Source: an uncultured Collinsella sp. (lineage in GTDB: Bacteria; Actinomycetota; Coriobacteriia; Coriobacteriales; Coriobacteriaceae). Taken from it: a stretch of DNA of 12,298 bases. Of the stretch, positions 7,725-12,298 are shown piece after piece (positions within the stretch are counted from its first letter, which is position 1; the number at the start of each line of letters is the position of its first letter). The stretch lies in the NCBI GenBank assembly GCA_902468045.1, contig CABQXG010000013.1:1-12298 (forward strand), given 5' to 3'. The position numbers and the translations under genes are program-made. The notes under the pieces are model-generated. The model saw nothing but the letters and a program-made list of their open reading frames with translations. It ran no database searches and had not been told where the DNA came from.

Positions 7725-8111
7725 CTATTCGCTCTGAAACGGCACATCGCAATCTGCTGACAGCTCTGCAGGGAGAATGGCAGGCAATGCACATTGCTCT
7801 CGAACGGAATAGTTGGATGAAAGAAACGGCAGTTCTTTGGAATAGCTGACGATAACCTGCGGAACGATCTTAATGCCCAGAGCAAGTTCGAACTTTGCAA
7901 TCGTCTTTAGAGTCATATTAGGTTGAGAATTCAAGAGCTTAGAAAGCGACTGAAGGCTTATGCCCATACGATTTGCCAGCTCACTTTTACTCAATCCCAA
8001 ACGTTTCATTTCGCGATGAACAATAAACTCAATATCTAGTGCATGTTCATAAGCGCGCGTTTCGCTACTTTCTGTTTCGGCATAAAAATCAGATAGATCT
8101 ACTTTTTTCAT
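7725..8111 (-). CDS. XRE-family antitoxin (HigA-like), toxin partner broken
   Basis: 128-aa DNA-binding protein with a helix-turn-helix at about residues 36-75 (LGLSKSELANRMGISLQSL, then TLKTIAKFELALGIKI), as found in HigA-type antitoxins. The N-terminal 30 residues (acidic, DFYAETESSETRAYEH) are typical of longer antitoxins of this kind; the C-terminal 35 residues have no clear fold. The ATG at 8109-8111 is preceded by CGGAG, and the TAG stop is at 7725-7727. It lies 33 bases downstream of the remains of a HigB/RelE-like toxin on the same strand, so the usual toxin-first order holds. It probably represses the toxin promoter by binding the 34-bp palindrome upstream. The frame is undamaged, which makes it an orphan antitoxin. 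Base composition is clearly AT-richer than the pel genes, which suggests separate acquisition. Confidence 0.82.
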   Translation of the reverse strand: MKKVDLSDFYAETESSETRAYEHALDIEFIVHREMKRLGLSKSELANRMGISLQSLSKLLNSQPNMTLKTIAKFELALGIKIVPQVIVSYSKELPFLSSNYSVREQCALPAILPAELSADCDVPFQSE

Positions 8112-8144
8112 TGTATTCTCCGTTTCAGAAGCCAGGCATAAAAG

Positions 8145-8556
8145 TCAGCGCCCAGGCTCCAGAAGCTGACGCGCTATTACGGCCAGTCGCTTGGCCCGCT
8201 CGATTTCCCTGCTGATATTTCCCGATCCCTGATGCCCTTTAAACCAAAATAGAAGAACGATTTTGTCTACGCCTTAACATATGGCATAAATCATCTCTCG
8301 ATTAACCCCGTTAACCCCTTAAGTTCATAGAGGCCAATCTTAGAATCAATGCATCTTAGCTTTGAGGTCCCACTCGCAACCTTTAATCCATAATCATAGA
8401 TTTTTGAAATCAGGTTGATCATTTTACGGGCGGCAATTTTACGTTAGTGCCTGACATCATCTTCTGAAATTGAGAGTTGTCAGGAGAAGTCGTCAGTTCA
8501 CAAAATGGTCGGCCCATGGGGTCTCTATATTCGACAAGTTCATATCCTTCTGCCAA
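8145..8556 (-). pseudogene. Broken HigB/RelE-like toxin gene
   Basis: Starting from TTG (8554-8556) behind GGGAGG, the first frame reads LAEGYELVEYRDPMGRPFCE and continues to VK before drifting off. A one-base slip in the A-run near 8437-8441 moves to a frame reading IAARKMINLISKIYDYG and onward to IGLYELKGLTG. A second slip near 8298-8302 gives REMIYAIC, a TAA stop (8274-8276), then DKIVLLFWFKGH and SREIERAKRLAVIARQLL before a TGA at 8145-8147. YELVEYRD at the N-terminus, GLYELK in the middle, KIVLLFWFK and REIERAKR near the end are the conserved landmarks of HigB/RelE-type mRNA interferases (Gp49-like). The pieces join in order and give about 137 codons, near the family length. No single frame can make a full protein, so toxin activity is very likely lost. 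Confidence 0.8.
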
Positions 8557-8573
8557 AGGCCACCTCCCATTTC

Positions 8574-8607
8574 TAGATATACTTAACTTATAAGTTAAGT
8601 ATATCTA
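8574..8607. promoter_or_regulatory. Perfect 34-bp palindromic operator of the toxin-antitoxin promoter
   Basis: Two 17-base arms (left arm TAGATATACTTAACTTA, 8574-8590) are exact reverse complements of each other with no spacer, centre between 8590 and 8591. The site lies 17 bases upstream of the toxin-remnant start and overlaps its predicted -10 box. This is the expected place for autorepression by the HigA-like antitoxin, a dimer needing twofold symmetric DNA. Poor T-runs and the position before the gene speak against a terminator. Confidence 0.75.
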
Positions 8608-8625
8608 TTTAAATACAAATAACAA
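8598..8625 (-). promoter_or_regulatory. Predicted promoter of the toxin-antitoxin unit
   Basis: On the minus strand TTGTTA (8620-8625) and TATACT (8598-8603) are separated by 16 bases, a fair sigma-70-type match. The -10 lies inside the upstream arm of the 34-bp palindrome, so a bound antitoxin would block RNA polymerase. The promoter drives the broken toxin and the intact antitoxin. Confidence 0.6.
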
Positions 8626-8688
8626 GGTCCAGGCAAGATTCATCAGCACCAAACGATAAACAATCCAGTCGAGCTTGTGTAAATTCCA

Positions 8689-8811
8689 GAAGTATGCGGC
8701 AAATTGTTGAAATGCAGACCGCACTGGATAGCGGCAACGCTTCTACCTGCGGTTTCTTTTAGCGAAATGGGCAGTGTGCTCGAGGGTTCCAAAATTTGCC
8801 GCATACTTCCG
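8689..8811. repeat. Inverted-repeat-bounded unit, copy 1 of a tandem pair
   Basis: GAAGTATGCGGCAAATT (8689-8705) returns as its exact reverse complement at 8793-8809, bounding about 120 bp. Inside lies ACCTGCGGTTT (8745-8755). The same layout recurs about 136 bp further on in diverged form. Open frames across it are not credible genes because they simply follow the repeat. It could be a palindromic intergenic element, a MITE-like remnant or a structured RNA; nothing here decides between them. Confidence 0.65.
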
Positions 8812-8822
8812 TCGGGCGTTTC

Positions 8823-8947
8823 CGGAAGTGCGGTGAAAAACCGAGATCGACAGACCAGACCCCCTGTTTTAGCCTTCCACGACCTGCGGTTTTGTTGCCG
8901 AAATTCGGTTTATGCTCGGAGGTTTCCGATTTTTCCCCGCACTTCCG
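8823..8947. repeat. Inverted-repeat-bounded unit, copy 2 of a tandem pair
   Basis: CGGAAGTGCGG (8823-8833) returns as exact reverse complement CCGCACTTCCG (8937-8947). The arms extend inward with a few mismatches (GTGAAAAACC against GATTTTTCC). ACCTGCGGTTT (8882-8892) sits 137 bases after its counterpart in copy 1, and the end motif CTTCCG sits 136 bases after, so the two units are diverged tandem copies. Confidence 0.6.
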
Positions 8948-9034
8948 AAAAGCACGCTTAAACCGCGCGTCCCGAAGCGGAAAACCACCGGATATTTATT
9001 TCTCCCCAAATGAGATCCTTGTTTTGCCAGGCCG

Positions 9035-9079
9035 AATCTTACATCCAAACAAAAAAGAGGGCCGACGTATCAGCCCTCT
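9035..9079 (-). terminator. Rho-independent terminator, minus strand
   Basis: A 7-bp stem AGAGGGC (9056-9062) / GCCCTCT (9073-9079) with a 10-base loop is followed on the minus strand by a run of six T (9051-9056). It would stop transcription coming from the right. No clear gene ends right before it, so it may end a small or decayed transcript lying between 9080 and 9235. Confidence 0.65.
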
Positions 9080-9234
9080 TCAGGTGTCGCCCGAAGGCTT
9101 CCAGCGCAATTGATTTAATTCTAATCGATATCACTTGTTTGACCACGATCACGTCAACCAGTAGAAGCCGCCCATGCTCGATCATTCCATTGCCGGGATG
9201 GTGCTTGGCTAGTACGTCACACATTGCATACATG

Positions 9235-9273
9235 AAAAAAGGGCAACACTCTCAGTTTGAAAGCGTCACCCTT
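9235..9273 (-). terminator. Rho-independent terminator downstream of the SIR2 gene
   Basis: Minus-strand bases AAGGGTGACGCT (9262-9273) can pair with AGTGTTGCCCTT (9239-9250) over 12 positions including three G-U pairs. The 11-base loop is followed by a run of T (9235-9240). It lies about 200 bases after the SIR2-gene stop and is the first good terminator on that strand. Confidence 0.7.
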
Positions 9274-9469
9274 AAAGCTCCCAAAGAGCTTTTGTATTGC
9301 AGGAAGATACTCTACACCATCTTCCCTTGATTGGCAGGTCGAAACAGACACCATTGTGATTTCAAGCAGAAAGCGTTATATTAAGTATGCATTTGCACGT
9401 GGTGTTCGCACTATACGCTCAGATGCCATAGTTTACAAAGATGGCCTTCTTCATAGACGCTAGGTGGGA
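9274..9469. other. Gap between SIR2 gene and its terminator, no supported gene
   Basis: About 200 bp of AT-rich sequence. A plus-strand open frame (9257-9463) ends AFARGVRTIRSDAIVYKDG and reads protein-like, but it lacks a ribosome binding site and starts inside the terminator stem. It could be the tail of a lost gene. A small hairpin AAAGCTC/GAGCTTT lies at about 9274-9292. Confidence 0.3.
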
Positions 9470-11065
9470 TTACTCACTAGTAGCCGATATGTCGAAGGCC
9501 TTCTTGTACTTAAGGAAATCATACATTCTAATAAGCCGTTTCAGCTCGCTATTACCGTGGATTATCTTGCGATCGTCCTTGATGAGCGTCCTAAGATATT
9601 CAAGCAACTTATTTAGATCGATCTCATCTTCTTCAAGTAGCACAAGCTTTTTAAATGCTTCCTCAAAGCCTTCGTTAGCTATAACAGACTGAACCGAGTG
9701 TCTAATTCCCAACTGATGATAGCTACCTTTTGCCTTTCGTAGGCTGTTGTTTAGAAAAGCATCTAAATCCTTCTTCTCATCTATTTCCTTTAGCATCCTT
9801 GGATTAAGAACTTCCCCTGAATACGCGCTTAAATACTTATACATGGGCAAACCACCCGAGTTAGAAGCAAGCAACGAAGGAAGGTATTCCTCGACGGCAA
9901 GCTTAGGAGCAACATGTTCGTCATCAAACACAACATCACGATATAAAAGTTCGGCTTTAACCATATGCCCGTGCCCTAAAGAAGCATTCGCAACACCGAT
10001 ACCCAGCACAAGGTGCTGTCCCTCCGGAAGTCTCTCGAGGTCGCTAAAACTCGCTTCAACTACCAGAGAGTCATTCGGATCGCCCTCATCAGCCAAGGCG
10101 TAGATGCTCCTGCGAAGCTCACGAATGATCCTAGGCGAGAAGGAGCATTTGGATTGTCCAATTGCTTCATACACCGCACCAAAATCGTTCGTCCTAATCT
10201 CGGTCATGCTTATCTCGCCAATACCTGGAAAGGTAAACGAATGAGTTGAGGTTGCGCTTTCTCCCCTAGTAAGGAAGATAAAGCGCTTTCTAAGCAACGC
10301 AAGATTGTTAGAACCGAGGCAGCGCGAAATCGACATGAGGATAGCTTGGATATCGGGGTCGTTAAGGGAATAACCGATAAAAATAATTGGGTATTCCATA
10401 AAAATAGTTAACAACTTGGCAGCCAAGTAATCCTGTGTTTCGGCGAGTTTTGCGTAATCTGCCTCCTCAAGAACCATAGATTCAGGATTATCCATAGAAC
10501 CGTGGATCTTATAGATCTCACCCATTTCAAAAGTTCTGTGAAAGACGAGATCGTCTTGGCCAACAAAAACTTTAAACTCGGGAAATAGCGACTCCAGGAG
10601 ACAGTCATAGTTGGTTGTAATAACTCCAGAGATACGCCGCCTGCCAACCTCTCTCAAGATATCAAGCTCATGCGTCATATATTCAGGTTTGAACGAAGAT
10701 AACCTCTCGGCCGCCATAATCTTTAAAATAGATTTACGCTGACGGATGTCCTCTACATGATCGTTTCTAAAAGAAGCGAAGCGAGGGTCCTCAAGAACAG
10801 CTATGCGCATATCCTTATCAAGCATCGTCGCGGCAGAGGGCAATGCGCTATTGTCAGACTCATCTGGACAACGTGCCAGGTACGAGTCAAGCCGAAAGGG
10901 ATCATCGGAAAGACGGGAACAGAGGTGCCTTAACAAACCAACCCAATCGTCGGTACCCATGTATCTACGGGAAAAGCCCGAGCCGACGAATAAATATGGG
11001 CTACGCCCCACCCCATTTATCAAACGTACAACGCTGTCTACAATGTCATCTCTTCCGACTTCCAT
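9470..11065 (-). CDS. SIR2-domain protein, probable antiphage NADase effector
   Basis: 531-aa protein with an N-terminal SIR2-like (SIR2_2) domain at about residues 1-300. Visible elements are PYLFVGSGFSRR (23-34, nucleotide-binding loop), VITTNYD (148-154, with N152 as the usual catalytic Asn), YKIHGS (185-190, catalytic His188) and FIGYSLNDPDI (229-239). In defence systems (DSR, Thoeris, short Argonaute partners) such domains break down NAD+ once infection is sensed and stop the cell. The remaining ~230 residues (VEASFSDLERLPEGQHLVLG and a Lys/Leu-rich helical tail) are not a domain I can name and probably sense the trigger. ATG at 11063-11065 follows GGAGG by 6 bases; stops TAG TGA are adjacent. 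No membrane helix. Its composition is AT-richer than pel. Deacylase activity is possible but less likely. Confidence 0.82.
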   Translation of the reverse strand: MEVGRDDIVDSVVRLINGVGRSPYLFVGSGFSRRYMGTDDWVGLLRHLCSRLSDDPFRLDSYLARCPDESDNSALPSAATMLDKDMRIAVLEDPRFASFRNDHVEDIRQRKSILKIMAAERLSSFKPEYMTHELDILREVGRRRISGVITTNYDCLLESLFPEFKVFVGQDDLVFHRTFEMGEIYKIHGSMDNPESMVLEEADYAKLAETQDYLAAKLLTIFMEYPIIFIGYSLNDPDIQAILMSISRCLGSNNLALLRKRFIFLTRGESATSTHSFTFPGIGEISMTEIRTNDFGAVYEAIGQSKCSFSPRIIRELRRSIYALADEGDPNDSLVVEASFSDLERLPEGQHLVLGIGVANASLGHGHMVKAELLYRDVVFDDEHVAPKLAVEEYLPSLLASNSGGLPMYKYLSAYSGEVLNPRMLKEIDEKKDLDAFLNNSLRKAKGSYHQLGIRHSVQSVIANEGFEEAFKKLVLLEEDEIDLNKLLEYLRTLIKDDRKIIHGNSELKRLIRMYDFLKYKKAFDISATSE

Positions 11066-11094
11066 CTAGCGCCTCCAAACAAGCTACTTCCATA

Positions 11095-11100
11095 AGTATA
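11095..11100 (-). promoter_or_regulatory. -10-like box of the SIR2 gene
   Basis: TATACT on the minus strand lies 29 bases upstream of the SIR2-gene ATG. No good -35 hexamer is spaced 16-18 bases before it, so the promoter is weak or activator-dependent if it is real. It would give this gene its own transcript. Confidence 0.4.
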
Positions 11101-11196
11101 GAACATATGTTTGGATTTTACTAGAATTGCAAGACTTCATCGGAGACAAAAGCTGCTCGACAATTGAAAATTCGAACCGCACAGGTGGCCCAATAT

Positions 11197-11319
11197 TCAG
11201 CAGTGCTCTGACGAGCAAATATTCATTTCGCGCCTCAGGCAATCTAGCGCAGCGGCATCAGTTAGAACGCCATGACTCTCTAGGAGTTCGATAAGTTGAG
11301 CGAAAGTCTAAAAATCCAT
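11197..11319 (-). pseudogene. Degenerate 41-codon ORF with in-frame stop
   Basis: On the minus strand an ATG (11317-11319) with GAGGAG upstream reads MDF, then a TAG stop (11308-11310), then TFAQLIELLESHGVLTDAAA and LDCLRREMNICSSEHC to a TGA. The later part looks like real helical protein (LIELLESHGVLTD). It may be the end of a small gene killed by the stop. No family is recognised. Confidence 0.3.
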
Positions 11320-11340
11320 CGCCAAAGTAACTCCTCAAAT

Positions 11341-11384
11341 CAAAGGGCCGTTGCCGATAACAACCGAACAACGACCCTCCTTTG
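11341..11384 (-). terminator. Strong hairpin, possible terminator of the right-hand gene
   Basis: Minus-strand AGGGTCGTTG (11369-11378) pairs with CAACGGCCCT (11344-11353), ten pairs with one G-U, and flanking CAAAGG/CCTTTG can add a further arm. The T-run after it is short (TTGATTT), so termination would be weak. It lies about 190 bases after the stop of the gene to the right. Confidence 0.4.
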
Positions 11385-11439
11385 TCATCGCCTCACGTAG
11401 AGCCCACGACAACTGCATCACTAACAGGATGGTAACCCA

Positions 11440-11460
11440 GATGCGCAGTAATTGCGCATC
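11440..11460. repeat. Perfect 8-bp-arm inverted repeat
   Basis: GATGCGCA (11440-11447) and TGCGCATC (11453-11460) flank a 5-base loop. Neither strand shows a T-run after it, so it is not a standard terminator. It could be an operator or part of a structured RNA. Confidence 0.5.
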
Positions 11461-11573
11461 CAAAAAAGTTAATCATGTAGCAAATACTCTTCGCGTTGAA
11501 ACTAATGCGAAGCATTTTCGCGTCCGTGCACGAGAATGCGCAATCAATATGCGGAAAGGCAAAGATGATTCAC

Positions 11574-12298
11574 CTAGCTAACAACCATCCAGTCACTACC
11601 GACAGTACTCGAAATCTTCGAGGAATCGCCGATGCACACGATGGTCGCCGAAGCGCCGGGCACATACTTGGCCTCAAGAACGGAAACACCTTGCTCCTTA
11701 AGCCTTAAGGTCGTCTCGGTTATCTGGGTTTTATTCGCATCATTTTTGCTGACCAGTTTAACGCCATTGGCATCATTTTCATTCAGGCAGGATACAACCG
11801 TATTGTAATCGGCCCAATAACAGTTCTCCCCAGATAGCCATCCAAGCTCAGTGGCGCATATCGATCCAGTCGCAGAAACCGTCTTTGGAAGCAATCCGTA
11901 GCGCTGCCTTTCCTCAAATTCAAGAACATCGCAAAATACGCGATTAGCATTAAGTAATCTCGTTCCACAATAGTCCCCGTAAAACGGCGCAAAATGATTG
12001 CGGATAGTCCGCGACAACATACAGTAATCGTAGGTGTAGTAACACTTGAAGATTCGTAGGGCGTCTCCCCCTGCCCCTTCGGTAGAACGGGCGAATTCAA
12101 CAAGAAACTGGTCCCACATGCGCTCAATATAGGGAATTGCGAGTTTAACGCTATCCATATCAGACAAAGGAGCATCGCTCGTCTGCTGCATTATTCCAGT
12201 GGTTTTTGCCAAATGGAAATGAGCTGCCATGCGCTCGATCGTTCGGATAAACTCTGGCCGATTCCCGTCCTCAATCGCCATAATTGCAAAGAAAACAC
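11574..12298 (-). CDS. Protein of unknown function, 5' end beyond window
   Basis: At least 241 codons are visible, ending at TAG 11574-11576. An internal ATG at 12279-12281 has no ribosome binding site, and the frame stays open (VFFAI) to the window edge, so the real start probably lies outside. I do not recognise the family. The visible part is soluble: a helical segment with PYIERMWDQFLVEF, an aromatic and Cys-rich stretch (FKCYYTYDYCMLSRTIRNHF, then GDYCGTRLLNANRVF), and a C-terminal beta-rich tail ending VGSDWMVVS with GASATIVCIGDSS before it. No signal peptide or catalytic motif can be named. It lies on the same strand as the SIR2 gene but 508 bases away, so joint function is possible but not shown. 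Composition resembles the accessory part. Confidence 0.7.
   Translation of the reverse strand, partial: VFFAIMAIEDGNRPEFIRTIERMAAHFHLAKTTGIMQQTSDAPLSDMDSVKLAIPYIERMWDQFLVEFARSTEGAGGDALRIFKCYYTYDYCMLSRTIRNHFAPFYGDYCGTRLLNANRVFCDVLEFEERQRYGLLPKTVSATGSICATELGWLSGENCYWADYNTVVSCLNENDANGVKLVSKNDANKTQITETTLRLKEQGVSVLEAKYVPGASATIVCIGDSSKISSTVGSDWMVVS

Larger units (their letters stand above)
11066..11573. other. Gene-poor spacer with hairpins between SIR2 gene and unknown gene
   Basis: About 500 bp without a credible intact gene. It holds a broken 41-codon frame (11197-11319), a strong hairpin at 11341-11384, a perfect hairpin at 11440-11460 and several ATGCG-type motifs (about 11440-11555). The SIR2 promoter must lie at its left end. 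Confidence 0.5.

Noticed and set aside
8689..8947. CRISPR array
   Set aside because: Only two diverged units about 136 bp long, with no short direct repeats or spacers and no cas gene.
8704..9113. Two overlapping plus-strand frames of 85 and 105 aa
   Set aside because: Both run through the inverted-repeat units, lack ribosome binding sites and have no protein-like features beyond the repeat translation.
9139..9157. TTGAC-N9-GTCAA inverted repeat
   Set aside because: The arms are only 5 bp and no promoter is convincingly placed near it, so it may be chance.
9039..9233. 64-aa minus-strand frame between the two terminators
   Set aside because: Its start abuts the T-run of one terminator, its end includes the other, and no Shine-Dalgarno sequence is present. 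It is kept only as a possible RNA or remnant.
11351..11708. Plus-strand frames of 76 and 70 aa
   Set aside because: They cross strong hairpins and the end of the minus-strand gene and look like chance frames.

Overview
The window looks like chromosome of a GC-rich Gram-positive bacterium. A member of the Actinomycetota, class Coriobacteriia (Collinsella-like), is my best guess. It rests on base composition, the compact four-base gene overlaps and the style of the protein sequences, and no marker gene here confirms it. No rRNA, tRNA, integrase, transposase or CRISPR array was seen.

Left part (1-7570, all on the minus strand, GC-rich): a tightly packed pel exopolysaccharide operon in the order pelD - pelE - pelA-like deacetylase - pelF - pelG. 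pelG runs off the left edge. Neighbouring genes overlap by 3-5 bases (TTGA, ATGA, ATGA and GTG/TAG junctions), so they are almost certainly co-transcribed and translationally coupled. PelD (SDR-like domain, membrane helices, GAF, degenerate GGDEF with a kept RxxD site) should sense cyclic-di-GMP. PelE (two membrane helices plus helical repeats) scaffolds the complex. PelF is the cytosolic GT4 glycosyltransferase. PelG is the multi-pass membrane exporter. The PelA-like protein carries a CE4-like deacetylase domain that would de-N-acetylate the chain outside the membrane. No separate PelA hydrolase lies in the window. The 5' end of pelD is odd: the first Rossmann strand (MEVLVVGN), with its own strong ribosome binding site, sits in a different frame from the rest of the gene.

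Middle (7571-9470): base composition drops to AT-richer, accessory-type DNA. It holds an intact XRE-type antitoxin gene, the wreck of its HigB/RelE-like toxin partner (two frameshifts plus one stop), and a perfect 34-bp palindromic operator in the toxin promoter. Upstream lies a gene-free stretch with two tandem, diverged ~136-bp units, each bounded by inverted repeats, and two minus-strand terminators.

Right part (9470-12298, minus strand): a stand-alone SIR2-domain protein of the antiphage NADase type with a C-terminal region of unknown function, then a ~500-bp gene-poor spacer with strong hairpins and a broken mini-ORF, then the 3' part of an unrecognised gene that leaves the window. This side reads as a small defence or accessory island beside a housekeeping-like biofilm operon.
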